A DNA stretch of 28,520 nt, from the IMG/VR virus record IMGVR_UViG_3300046352_000035, positions 1 to 28,520 of that record. One strand, written 5' to 3'. Below the pieces are notes generated by a model that was given only the letters and a program-made list of their open reading frames with translations, searched no databases and was not told the DNA's origin. Made by a program: the position numbers and the translations under genes. Numbering within the stretch: position 1 is the stretch's first letter; each line of letters begins with the position of its first letter. The DNA comes from a virus. Positions 1 to 5,745 of the stretch are shown here, piece after piece.

Positions 1-2
1 AT

Positions 3-365
3 TTATGATTCATTGATACTTTCCTTTGCCTTATCACTGCATGGAATCAATTCACATACGCCAGTCAGGTAGATGATTGGATTCATTACATCTACTTTTG
101 ACTTGTCAGAAGTCAAACCGGTTTGAGCTACGCCAGACAAAGCGATGCCGTCTTTTGCCTTCCACGACCACAGCCGACGGCTGTCTTTAAGCACTACGTT
201 TTCACCATCCACGCTCACCACAATTCCTGCGTGAACACCTGCGGAATAGCATCTGGCAATGCAGTATTCTCCAACAACTGGGTTGTTGCTGATAGCAGGT
301 TGTGTATTGCCAAACAAAGCTGTGATTTGCTTCAGTTCGCCGTAGGTCAGATTGTCTATATTCAT
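3..365 (-). CDS. DUF6948-like small phage protein
   Basis: This 120-residue protein lies on the opposite strand to nearly all other genes here. Its centre resembles the DUF6948 phage family: a V-G-E-Y-C-I-A-R stretch near residue 30, then AGVHAG, a V-V-L-K-D-S-R-R-L-W segment (about 57-66) and a W-K-A-K-D-G turn. This reads as a compact beta-rich domain that may be secreted or bind a partner; no function is established. No signal peptide or membrane helix is seen. The ATG at 365 is preceded on its strand by GGAG eight bases upstream, which supports this start. The gene diverges from the 473 gene across about 107 AT-rich bases, so it needs its own promoter. The family call is from memory of its motif pattern; the role is unknown. 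Confidence 0.75.
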   Translation of the reverse strand: MNIDNLTYGELKQITALFGNTQPAISNNPVVGEYCIARCYSAGVHAGIVVSVDGENVVLKDSRRLWSWKAKDGIALSGVAQTGLTSDKSKVDVMNPIIYLTGVCELIPCSDKAKESINES

Positions 366-472
366 AAAAACTCCATTGATTGAGGAGCCTTGATTCTGAA
401 TTGAAAATAAAGCAGCGTATATTAGGAAAAACCCTTATATACAAACCTTTTTTCTTTGCTTATCTTCTAGCT
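366..472. promoter_or_regulatory. AT-rich divergent intergenic region
   Basis: About 107 bases separate the minus-strand gene ending its 5' side at 365 from the rightward gene starting at 473. The stretch is AT-rich and holds TTGAAA at 401-406, TATATT at 418-423 and TTATAT at 435-440. None pair at the usual 16-18 base spacing, so no specific promoter is called. Geometry alone implies that promoters for both directions lie here or, for the rightward operon, further upstream of 473. Confidence 0.4.
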
Positions 473-652
473 ATGACACATGAACAAGCCGAATTCGAAG
501 CAAGTCAAGCAATGCTTGATTACGCCACTTCACTGGTGATTCAATACACCGACCATCCTGGCGATGTTGAAGCAGCCACCAAAGCTCTTTTTGTTGTTTG
601 CCTTGAGCAACTCTTTGACCGAACCATCTACATCGAAAAGATCACCCGATGA
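473..652 (+). CDS. Hypothetical small helical protein
   Basis: A 59-residue protein starting MTHEQAEFEA. It is almost entirely predicted helix with one Asp-Pro-Gly break near residue 30 and no cysteines or membrane segment. An in-frame start further upstream (380) would add 31 residues with hydrophobic, low-complexity character. The ATG at 473 is preferred because the protein then begins with a clean helical domain, although its ribosome-binding site is weak. The stop overlaps the next start (ATGA at 649), indicating translational coupling. It opens the rightward early-type operon. No family recognised. Confidence 0.55.
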   Translation: MTHEQAEFEASQAMLDYATSLVIQYTDHPGDVEAATKALFVVCLEQLFDRTIYIEKITR

Positions 653-849
653 CTTATATGACGGATGCTCAGTCTCAGTGCGTTGGCAAGGACAAGCTAC
701 CAACAAAAGACATTGCCATGCTGATTGTCGGTAGAAGAAGGGAAACACCAATGCAGGCTTACAAGTGCCCGCACTGCGGATTCTGGCACGTTGGCCATGC
801 AACACCTAAAGCAAAGATTTTCAACCGCGCACCAAAGGAGAGCAAATGA
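649..849 (+). CDS. Small zinc-finger protein (CxxC-x3-HxxH)
   Basis: A 66-residue basic protein. Residues 40-50 read CPHCGFWHVGH, giving C40, C43, H47 and H50, a compact C2H2-type metal site. Before it is a helix with VGRRRE, and the tail is rich in Lys and Arg. Such single-finger proteins are common in phage early operons and usually have no known role; nucleic-acid binding or an inhibitory contact with a host protein are both possible. The start overlaps the previous stop by ATGA and the stop overlaps the next start, so it sits in a coupled string of small genes. Confidence 0.65.
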   Translation: MTYMTDAQSQCVGKDKLPTKDIAMLIVGRRRETPMQAYKCPHCGFWHVGHATPKAKIFNRAPKESK

Positions 850-1061
850 AAAAACCTGTAAGTCAGATGGAGCGTCTCAAGATCATCTTGTCACGCAAAG
901 GTGGAGCAACGGCTGCCGAGATCGCTCGGTTCTTGCCCACTACAAGCCCTCACAGCAAGATGGCTAGGCTAACCCGTATATACGGCTGGACAGTGCTCAA
1001 AAAAGACCGTGGAGACGGTACCAAGCAATACTTTGGCAAGCCGCCAAAGACTTTAACTTAA
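846..1061 (+). CDS. Winged-helix-like DNA-binding protein
   Basis: A 71-residue protein with the layout of a small winged helix-turn-helix. There is a first helix (about 8-17), then G-A-T-A-A-E-I-A-R-F at 20-29 as the turn entering helix 2, a recognition helix around 34-44, and a hairpin wing with W48 and K-Q-Y-F-G near 60-64. AGGAG lies 8 bases before the ATG, a strong ribosome site. A second gene with the same overall plan lies at 6175, so the phage carries two. It is probably a small regulator of transcription; the target is unknown. It could also be a non-DNA-binding wHTH adaptor. Confidence 0.55.
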   Translation: MKKPVSQMERLKIILSRKGGATAAEIARFLPTTSPHSKMARLTRIYGWTVLKKDRGDGTKQYFGKPPKTLT

Positions 1062-1075
1062 CCAAAGGAGAAATC

Positions 1076-1228
1076 ATGAAAAAAGCAATCTTGGCAATCT
1101 ATCTATCAACCCTAGCTAGCATGGTGTGGGCTTCATGCACCACGCATACCATTACGCAAAGCAATGGCCGCATGGTGACTTGCACCACTTGTTGCTTTGG
1201 GTCTAATTGCACAACGAATTGTTTCTGA
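1076..1228 (+). CDS. Cys-rich secreted mini-protein
   Basis: A 50-residue protein with a clear Sec signal: two lysines after Met, a hydrophobic core (AILAIYLSTLASMV), and a likely signal peptidase I site after VWA at residue 19. The mature part is only about 31 residues, rich in Thr and Asn, with six cysteines: one at 21 and five packed into the last 15 residues (CTTCC, then single Cys). The residue three before the first Cys is Trp, so a lipoprotein site is unlikely. The start is fixed by AAGGAG at 1065-1070, six bases upstream. The protein would reach the periplasm and could form disulfides. Exclusion of other phages, envelope signalling or toxicity are all possible; none can be shown here. 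Confidence 0.65.
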   Translation: MKKAILAIYLSTLASMVWASCTTHTITQSNGRMVTCTTCCFGSNCTTNCF

Positions 1229-1253
1229 TTACAATTGATTGAAACACCGGCTA

Positions 1254-1275
1254 GGCAGGGAGTAGCTACCCTGCC
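1254..1275 (+). promoter_or_regulatory. Stem-loop upstream of DUF1376 gene
   Basis: GGCAGGG (1254-1260) and CCCTGCC (1269-1275) form a perfect 7-bp stem with an 8-base loop containing the palindrome TAGCTA. No T-run follows, so it is not a typical intrinsic terminator. It lies in the 107-base gap between the secreted peptide and the DUF1376 gene and may act as an RNA processing site or pause. Confidence 0.45.
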
Positions 1276-1323
1276 GAAAAGCGAACCTCCCCGCCTGCCG
1301 GACGTTTCTTCTTGGGAGCGTTT

Positions 1324-1330
1324 GAGGAGA
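1324..1330 (+). promoter_or_regulatory. Ribosome-binding site for a TTG start
   Basis: GAGGAGA lies five bases before the TTG at 1336 and decides the start of the DUF1376 gene. The DUF1376 signature (M)HYYQF begins exactly at that TTG, so a strong Shine-Dalgarno appears to compensate for a weak initiation codon. Confidence 0.7.
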
Positions 1331-1335
1331 GTGCT

Positions 1336-2082
1336 TTGCACTATTACCAATTTCATATTGGCGACTACAGAGCCGCAACCGCTCATCTATCCAACGATGA
1401 AGACTTAGCCTATAGGCGGTTGTTGGATATGTATTACGACACCGAAAAACCAATCCCAATCGATACCCAATGGGTTTCCAGGCGGTTGCGATTGGCATCC
1501 GAAACGGTTACATCTGTTTTACGAGATATGTTTGTGTTCACAGAGGATGGATGGACGCATTCTCGCTGTGATGCAGAGATTGAGCATTACCACCATTTGG
1601 CTGAGAAAAACCGTGAAAACGGCAAGAAGGGCGGCAGACCAAAAAAACCCAGTGGGTTGCCACTGGCAACCGACAGCGAACCCAAAAAAACCCTAACCAA
1701 TAACCATGAACCAACAACCATTAACCAAGATATAGAACCTAAAGGTTCTTTGTCTGAAGCGGGGCTTCCGACTTGCCCACATGAGCAAATTTTGATTCTT
1801 TGGAAAAAACATTTGCCACACCTAACTCAGCCTCGGTCGTGGGAGGGTTCACGTAAAACGAATTTGCGTCAACGCTGGTTGCAGGCTGCCAAACCATCTG
1901 CGTACTCACCTGAAGGCTACAAATCTCAATCTGAGGGATTGACTTGGTGGGAATCATTTTTTTCCTACATTGCCAAGGAAACAACTCTTGCGAACGGTTT
2001 TCAAAGCCAAGGCCGAACGTGGTTGCCTGATCTCGAGTGGGTCAAAAAATCATTGATGGGAAGTACGCAAAATGAGTTTTAA
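1336..2082 (+). CDS. DUF1376 (YdaU-like) replication-type protein
   Basis: A 248-residue protein. Residues 1-90 match the DUF1376 domain: HYYQFHIGDYRAATAHL, then A-Y-R-R-L-L-D-M-Y-Y and E-K-P-I-P, a winged-helix-like fold found in phage and prophage replication regions. A basic linker follows (KKGGRPKKP, about residue 103), then a low-complexity Thr/Asn-rich segment, then a Trp-rich C-terminal region that may bind DNA or a helicase. DUF1376 genes often stand where phages keep a replication initiator, but the biochemical role is unproven. Translation probably starts at TTG 1336, because GAGGAGA stands just upstream and the domain begins there; an upstream frame extension to 1312 lacks a site. 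Confidence 0.8.
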   Translation: MHYYQFHIGDYRAATAHLSNDEDLAYRRLLDMYYDTEKPIPIDTQWVSRRLRLASETVTSVLRDMFVFTEDGWTHSRCDAEIEHYHHLAEKNRENGKKGGRPKKPSGLPLATDSEPKKTLTNNHEPTTINQDIEPKGSLSEAGLPTCPHEQILILWKKHLPHLTQPRSWEGSRKTNLRQRWLQAAKPSAYSPEGYKSQSEGLTWWESFFSYIAKETTLANGFQSQGRTWLPDLEWVKKSLMGSTQNEF

Positions 2083-2278
2083 CAAACCTACCAAAGTCGA
2101 AGCCAATGATGATGATGAATACAAAAAATTGATGTGTTCATATCCTGGCTGCAAAAGCCGTTGGTCGGTGAGGGTTGACGCGCCTATGTGCAGCTTTCAC
2201 CAATGGGGTGGTTCAGCGTCAAAAAGCAAAGAACTAGAACGCGACGATAAACAATGGTATGACAGTGAGAAATTTTGA
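2072..2278 (+). CDS. Small zinc-binding protein
   Basis: A 68-residue protein. C22 and C27 (C-x4-C) and C40 with H43 (C-x2-H) look like one zinc site holding a short beta-rich core; the ends are charged and probably disordered. It overlaps the DUF1376 gene by 11 bases and shares an ATGA junction with the next gene, so it should be co-translated with the replication-type protein. Proteins of this form often accompany DUF1376 genes in phages. It could bind nucleic acid or serve as a partner of the upstream protein; this is inference from position. Confidence 0.6.
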   Translation: MSFNKPTKVEANDDDEYKKLMCSYPGCKSRWSVRVDAPMCSFHQWGGSASKSKELERDDKQWYDSEKF

Positions 2279-2478
2279 TGAACTATGAAACCGCAAAAAG
2301 AATCCTTGATCGCATTAAGGATGGCGACATCTACCCCAAATGGGTCATTGATACAGCACTACACCTCACAGGAGATTTGGAATTTGATGAGAGAAGCGGA
2401 GAGCCTCGAATGGGTGCAACGCTACAAAGCCAAAATCAAATCAGTGGGGAAGCTCGAAGCCCGCAGATGGTGGATTAA
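2278..2478 (+). CDS. Hypothetical small protein, N-terminal helical motif
   Basis: A 66-residue protein starting MNYETAKRILDRIKDG. The first 35 residues form a recognisable small phage motif (helix, D-G turn, helix, L-T-G-D-L). The remainder is hydrophilic and runs over the start of the next gene in another frame, so the tail may be a by-product of the overlap. The ATG at 2278 overlaps the previous stop (TGATG). No function is known. Confidence 0.5.
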   Translation: MNYETAKRILDRIKDGDIYPKWVIDTALHLTGDLEFDERSGEPRMGATLQSQNQISGEARSPQMVD

Positions 2479-2581
2479 GACCATCACTGACATTGAGCGA
2501 ATTCGCGGAAAAGAAGCGGCTCAAGACCTACGAGACCGAATGAACAGGATTCAAAATGTTTCAAACGATATTTCACGTTGA
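2387..2581 (+). CDS. Hypothetical small basic helical protein
   Basis: A 64-residue protein starting MREAESLEWVQRYKAK. It is strongly helical and basic, with a W-W-I-K core, a R-I-R-G-K-E-A-A-Q-D-L-R-D-R-M-N-R helix, and no cysteines. The reading frame is open from 2285, but the ATG at 2387 is preferred because the protein family form begins there and AGGAG lies 12-16 bases upstream. It overlaps the preceding gene by 92 bases in a different frame and the rusA gene by 26. Position before a Holliday-junction resolvase suggests a recombination or replication accessory; not shown. Confidence 0.55.
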   Translation: MREAESLEWVQRYKAKIKSVGKLEARRWWIKTITDIERIRGKEAAQDLRDRMNRIQNVSNDISR

Positions 2582-2981
2582 AGGCAACCCAAGAGGCAAA
2601 GGTCGTGCAAGGTTTGCTAGGCGCGGCAACTTTGTGACAACGTACACAGATTCCAAGACCGTTGACTACGAAACGCATATCAGAGCCTGCGCTATCAAAG
2701 CAATGGGGTCAGCAAGCCCGCTAGAAACGCCTGTAAGCGTTTATTTATACGCAAGGATGCCCGTACCCGCATCGTACTCAAAAAAACGCACAGAGGCTTG
2801 TATTTCTGGTGAGGTCAGGCCAACCAAGAAACCGGACGCGGATAATATTTCTAAAGCGTTCTTAGATGCCATGAATGGAATCGTCTACAAGGATGACGTT
2901 CAAGTGATCTCCTTGCACATCACAAAGGTCTATTCGTCAGGGCCAGGCGTTGACGTTTTGATACGGGAGGAAGTCTTATGA
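2556..2981 (+). CDS. rusA: RusA-family Holliday junction resolvase
   Basis: A 141-residue endonuclease that cuts four-way DNA junctions made by recombination or replication, clearing branches before packaging. The diagnostic metal-binding motif is visible: K-P-D-A-D-N at 92-97, K100, then K-D-D at 112-114. This matches the catalytic Asp-x-Asp, Lys and downstream Asp of E. coli RusA (D70, D72, K76, D91). The N-terminal G-N-P-R-G-K-G-R-A-R strand is also typical. Length is close to the usual 120-140. It overlaps the preceding gene by 26 bases and shares ATGA with the following one. The active site looks intact, so the protein should be functional. Confidence 0.93.
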   Translation: MFQTIFHVEGNPRGKGRARFARRGNFVTTYTDSKTVDYETHIRACAIKAMGSASPLETPVSVYLYARMPVPASYSKKRTEACISGEVRPTKKPDADNISKAFLDAMNGIVYKDDVQVISLHITKVYSSGPGVDVLIREEVL

Positions 2982-3310
2982 ACGCACCTCACGCAGCCGT
3001 AGACTTCATTCTCAAAAACGCGCCTGAATACGCCAAAGCAAAAAGCCAGCGAATCTACCTAGAAGAATTCAGAAAAAGCAAAAAGGCTTTGCTGATGAAA
3101 GAGGCATTAGTCAAAGGTTACGAAGCAGCTAACGCGCAGGAACGCGAAGCCTATAGCCATCCTGACTACATCGAGCTTCTTGAAGGCTTAGCGGCAGCTA
3201 TAGAGATTGAGGAATCTTTGAAATGGAAGCTCGAAGCAGCAAAGATGAGGACTGAGATTTGGAAGACAGAGGAATATACCAACAAAAAAACAGACAGGGT
3301 TATGTCGTAA
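2978..3310 (+). CDS. Conserved phage protein, helical, after rusA
   Basis: A 110-residue, highly charged, helical protein. Helices appear at about 4-14 (VDFILKNAPEYAKAK), 19-50 and 60-95, with H-P-D-Y as a break near 61-64. The long final helix has heptad character and could dimerise. Its pattern recalls a common but unnamed phage family found beside RusA or single-strand-annealing genes. It starts at the ATGA overlap with rusA and ends 11 bases before the TTG start of the HNH-like gene, so the three look co-translated. A role in recombination is inferred from position only. Confidence 0.65.
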   Translation: MNAPHAAVDFILKNAPEYAKAKSQRIYLEEFRKSKKALLMKEALVKGYEAANAQEREAYSHPDYIELLEGLAAAIEIEESLKWKLEAAKMRTEIWKTEEYTNKKTDRVMS

Positions 3311-3315
3311 AAGGA
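3310..3315 (+). promoter_or_regulatory. Ribosome-binding site for a TTG start
   Basis: AAAGGA lies six bases before the TTG at 3322, directly after the stop codon of the previous gene. It favours 3322 over the earlier TTG at 3259, which would force a 52-base overlap. Confidence 0.5.
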
Positions 3316-3321
3316 AATCTG

Positions 3322-3651
3322 TTGAAGTACCCAAAACACAGCTACGTAAGAAGTAAAAAACTTCTGGAAAACGCCCGAAAAATTCCCTGCGCACACTGCG
3401 GAACTGATGACGGTACGGTGGTAGCCGCGCATACAAACTGGGGCGGGGGTAAGGGCCGAGGCATCAAAGCCGACGATAACCTCATTGCAAGCCTATGCTT
3501 TCGTTGCCATAGCCAGCTAGATCAAGGCTCAAACCTAACCAAGTCCGAGCGCATGGCGATTTGGTTTAACGCGCACTTCTTGACCGTCAAGATTTTGCAA
3601 GTTGATGGCTTATGGCCAGATGACGTGCCCCTACCTAAGGGTTTGTCCTAA
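3322..3651 (+). CDS. HNH-like nuclease (DUF1364/NinG-type zinc protein)
   Basis: A 109-residue protein with a treble-clef HNH layout: C23-x2-C26, A-A-H at 35-37, a glycine-rich stretch G-G-G-K-G-R-G, D-D-N-L at 51-54, and C59-x2-C62-H63. The first H and the N correspond to the catalytic triad of HNH enzymes and the four Cys to the structural zinc. The family resemblance is to small phage nucleases near ninG/rusA. TTG 3322 is chosen because AAAGGA precedes it and the basic N-terminus of the domain begins there; a longer form from TTG 3259 is possible. With rusA it makes a DNA-processing cluster. Nuclease activity is inferred. Confidence 0.65.
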   Translation: MKYPKHSYVRSKKLLENARKIPCAHCGTDDGTVVAAHTNWGGGKGRGIKADDNLIASLCFRCHSQLDQGSNLTKSERMAIWFNAHFLTVKILQVDGLWPDDVPLPKGLS

Positions 3652-3662
3652 TTCTCAAGACG

Positions 3663-3694
3663 CCTAAGACCTATGACAATGAAGTCTTAGGAGG
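3663..3694 (+). promoter_or_regulatory. Hairpin overlapping a strong ribosome-binding site
   Basis: CCTAAGAC (3663-3670) pairs perfectly with GTCTTAGG (3684-3691) around a 13-base loop. The AGGAGG Shine-Dalgarno of the next gene is 3689-3694, so its first three bases are inside the stem. Folding should reduce ribosome access to the ATG at 3700. This could be a translational control for the 66-residue protein and the coupled sigma-like gene. Seen in sequence; the control itself is inferred. Confidence 0.5.
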
Positions 3695-3699
3695 TACTC

Positions 3700-3900
3700 A
3701 TGTTTTCACACGAAGTTTTGCTAGGCCAAGAAGGTAACTGGATAGACGCCAGGTTCTTTATCACTGACGGAGAGATAGAAGACCTGACACTTTGGCTCAA
3801 TGACGTCAACCTTACAAGTCTATTGATAGAGCCTTACGGGTTGAAGGTAAAAAAAGACATTTACCAAAACCTGCCGAGAATTAAAAAATGGGGCGATTAA
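3700..3900 (+). CDS. Hypothetical acidic small protein
   Basis: A 66-residue protein that alternates strands and short helices (WIDARFFITDGEIEDLTLWL, then L-L-I-E-P-Y-G). It has no cysteines, signal or membrane segment. It has one of the strongest ribosome sites in the window (AGGAGG five bases from ATG), partly inside a hairpin. It overlaps the sigma-like gene by 13 bases, so the two are probably coupled. Unrecognised; being paired with the regulator, it could be a modulator or co-factor of it. Confidence 0.6.
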   Translation: MFSHEVLLGQEGNWIDARFFITDGEIEDLTLWLNDVNLTSLLIEPYGLKVKKDIYQNLPRIKKWGD

Positions 3901-4361
3901 AACACTACGGAAAACTAGACGTAGTGAATTTACCAAGTGAAGTAAAAAAGATTTGGTACAGCAAAGACGTTGAACCGGAGCCATGTGAACCAATAGATTC
4001 TTACTGGCCAACAACTACAGATTGCGATCTGGAAATAAAAAAAGACTTTGCAAAAAGATTGCTAGACATAACTCCATTAACAGAGCAAGAAGAAAAAATT
4101 ATTTATCTGATTGTTTTTGATAATGCAACATTAAGAGAAGCTGGAAAAGAACTAGATAAATCTCAAGAGCGGATAAGGCAAATTCTTATAAAAGCATTGA
4201 GAAGATTTAGAAACCACCAAGTAAAACTTACTGGAATACCAAGCATAGAAATAGATGATCGAGTTATGCCGTGGTTTTGGTATCAACATGAAATGAAAAG
4301 GATTAGACATGAGCAAAGTAGTACCGCTAGGTGCAACATGGGATGCAACAGCCGCGCTTAA
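3888..4361 (+). CDS. Sigma-70 region-4-like regulator (late-switch candidate)
   Basis: A 157-residue protein with a sigma-region-4-type helix-turn-helix. L-T-E-Q-E-E-K-I-I-Y-L at 64-74 is the first helix, TLREAGKELDKSQERIRQIL at 81-100 the turn and recognition helix, ending in K-A-L-R-R-F-R. Residues 1-55 match no sigma region 2, so it could not act alone as a full sigma. The tail after 115 is basic and Trp-rich. It stands at the end of a nuclease cluster, the position held by late regulators of the Q type in lambdoid phages. Bases 4081-4140 contain 16 G/C in 60 against 32 in 60 at 4501-4560, so it may be a transferred gene. Promoter binding is well supported; the exact role is inferred. Confidence 0.7.
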   Translation: MGRLKHYGKLDVVNLPSEVKKIWYSKDVEPEPCEPIDSYWPTTTDCDLEIKKDFAKRLLDITPLTEQEEKIIYLIVFDNATLREAGKELDKSQERIRQILIKALRRFRNHQVKLTGIPSIEIDDRVMPWFWYQHEMKRIRHEQSSTARCNMGCNSRA

Positions 4362-4524
4362 TGCTGCGCTAGAAGAGACGTTGCCAGACGAGCAAGTGAT
4401 GGTCATAGTTCGAAAGGCTGACGGGACACGTTGTAAATACATGGCAAACATCACCAACATGGAAGTGCACTGGGAAGCTGCCCAACTGCAAGACGACATC
4501 ATGAAAGGCAGGTACAAAGGATGA
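4309..4524 (+). CDS. Conserved hypothetical small phage protein
   Basis: A 71-residue protein beginning MSKVVPLGATWDATAALNAA. A helix is followed by a strand pair (EQVMVIVRKADG, CKYMANI) and a final helix with W54 and D-D-I-M. The 'V-V-P-L-x-A-T-W-D-A' opening is a pattern seen in small phage proteins of early operons. It starts 53 bases inside the sigma-like gene with AAAGG seven bases upstream, and it overlaps the next start by ATGA. No function known. Confidence 0.6.
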   Translation: MSKVVPLGATWDATAALNAALEETLPDEQVMVIVRKADGTRCKYMANITNMEVHWEAAQLQDDIMKGRYKG

Positions 4525-5054
4525 GCATCACCGTAATGAAGCTGGCGCTGGAGGCGTTGGAAACTTATCACGGCTACATGGAGCCTTTGTTAACAGTGTT
4601 TGGCGGGCCAAGAGTTCCGGCAGAACAAAGCACGACAAGCAAAGTTGAGAAAGCCATCACCGCCATCAAGCAATCCCTTGCAGCACCTACGCAGGAGCCT
4701 GTGGCGATCCACTGCAAGGCAAAACGCGAAAACAACGGCGTGTGCCCAAACCATAACCTTCAATGTGGCTGGCCTAAATGCAACGAACCACCAGTGGCAC
4801 ATGTGCAGAAACTTGCTGATTGCTGCGCGAACTGTTTGCGTCCGGAACATGAGCACCAAGAAGGCAAATGCCCAAAACCCTTCACAACCATTTGGCACGC
4901 ATGGGACTACGACTTTCCACCCGCAGCACAGCGTGAATGGGTTGGGCTGAACTGGGACGACCTGCCCGAAATTTATGTTGGCGACACAGCGTTCATGCAT
5001 GGGGCGAAGTGGGCAGAAGCCAAACTCAAGGAGAAGAACAATGGGCAGCGGTAA
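4521..5054 (+). CDS. Modular Cys-rich phage protein with REW-GL module
   Basis: A 177-residue mosaic protein. Residues 1-55 form a helical dimer-like opening (MKLALEALE, KAITAIKQSL). Residues 65-117 hold nine cysteines, including C-G-W-P-K-C at 82-87 and C-C-A-N-C at 101-105 with several His, probably two zinc sites. Residues 138-172 form a C-terminal module R-E-W-V-G-L followed by a helix ending A-K-L-K-E-K-N. The same module ends the protein at 5217. Proteins of this kind vary by domain shuffling between phages, like the Ea22-type early proteins. It shares ATGA with its upstream neighbour. Function unknown. Confidence 0.6.
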   Translation: MSITVMKLALEALETYHGYMEPLLTVFGGPRVPAEQSTTSKVEKAITAIKQSLAAPTQEPVAIHCKAKRENNGVCPNHNLQCGWPKCNEPPVAHVQKLADCCANCLRPEHEHQEGKCPKPFTTIWHAWDYDFPPAAQREWVGLNWDDLPEIYVGDTAFMHGAKWAEAKLKEKNNGQR

Positions 5055-5220
5055 AAAATTCCGAATCAAGTGGGAGTCGTATCCCGTGTACAGCATCGGC
5101 GCAACACTGGCTTTCCGCAGTGAATACGAGGCGTCCATCCACCTTAACTTTATCAAGCTGTCGATTTACATCGGCATCGGCAGGGGTTACGAAGAGTTTG
5201 ATTTCAAGGAGAAAACATGA
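5041..5220 (+). CDS. Hypothetical small basic protein
   Basis: A 59-residue protein starting MGSGKKFRIKWESYPVYSIG. It reads as a small beta-rich domain: three strands (FRIKWES, AFRSEYEASIHLNF, KLSIYIGIG) and no cysteines. AAGGAG stands 9 bases before the ATG, so this start is preferred over a frame extension from 4975. It overlaps the previous gene by 14 bases and the next by ATGA. Unrecognised. Confidence 0.6.
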   Translation: MGSGKKFRIKWESYPVYSIGATLAFRSEYEASIHLNFIKLSIYIGIGRGYEEFDFKEKT

Positions 5221-5483
5221 GTGCCTATGACCCAACACCACAGCAAGAGAAAGCTATCCGCGAATACCTGCATGAATCAATCGTGCCGTTGATTGAACAG
5301 GTTTTGGTCAAAAAGCTAGGACAAGCCATGTCTTATGCCGCGCAAGAACTGGTCAATCCTAAACGTGAATGGCAAGGACTGACGGATGAGGAGATGCACG
5401 CTTGCTGGGATTCGCCTCTTACGCCGCTGGGGATGAAGCATGCGCGAATGATTGAAGCTGAATTAAAAAGGAAAAATACATGA
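5217..5483 (+). CDS. Hypothetical helical protein with REW-GL module
   Basis: An 88-residue protein. Residues 1-45 form an amphipathic helical region (EKAIREYLHESIVPLIEQVL). Residues 50-86 repeat the R-E-W-Q-G-L-T-D-E-E module, ending A-E-L-K-R-K-N, that also closes the protein at 4521. The two copies therefore look like one exchangeable domain attached to different front ends. Both ends share ATGA overlaps with neighbours. Function unknown. Confidence 0.6.
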   Translation: MSAYDPTPQQEKAIREYLHESIVPLIEQVLVKKLGQAMSYAAQELVNPKREWQGLTDEEMHACWDSPLTPLGMKHARMIEAELKRKNT

Positions 5484-5734
5484 GCAAACAAGAACAAAGC
5501 AAACGACTGTATCAAGCAGTTGAACGACTGGCATTGCAGGCCGGTGAAGACACCAATGAAACCATTGACTGGTTGTGCGGTGAGCATGGCGGCATGGCAA
5601 AACTGTTTGAGAGTCATTTTTCACCAAAATCACGATGGGCTGTATTTTGTGCAGGATGTCGAAAAGAATGGTCGGTTCCATATCAACATCCTGGTAAATC
5701 AATTTGCAGCGAGTGCGAATCTAAGCTTAAATAA
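5480..5734 (+). CDS. Small zinc-ribbon protein
   Basis: An 84-residue protein. The first 45 residues are helical and acidic. The C-terminal part has C57-x2-C60 and C76-x2-C79 around two short strands, a zinc-ribbon knuckle pair. Such ribbons bind nucleic acid or proteins of the transcription machinery. Start overlaps the previous stop by ATGA. Function unknown. Confidence 0.6.
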   Translation: MSKQEQSKRLYQAVERLALQAGEDTNETIDWLCGEHGGMAKLFESHFSPKSRWAVFCAGCRKEWSVPYQHPGKSICSECESKLK

Positions 5735-5745
5735 AAGAGTGCGCC

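Noticed and set aside
123-383. An 86-codon rightward frame over the DUF6948-like gene
   Set aside because: It is the complement of a better-supported minus-strand gene with a clear family pattern and ribosome site.
4590-5156. A 188-codon antisense open frame over the Cys-rich early gene
   Set aside because: It crosses three well-supported rightward genes with their own ribosome sites and overlaps, and has no start signal.
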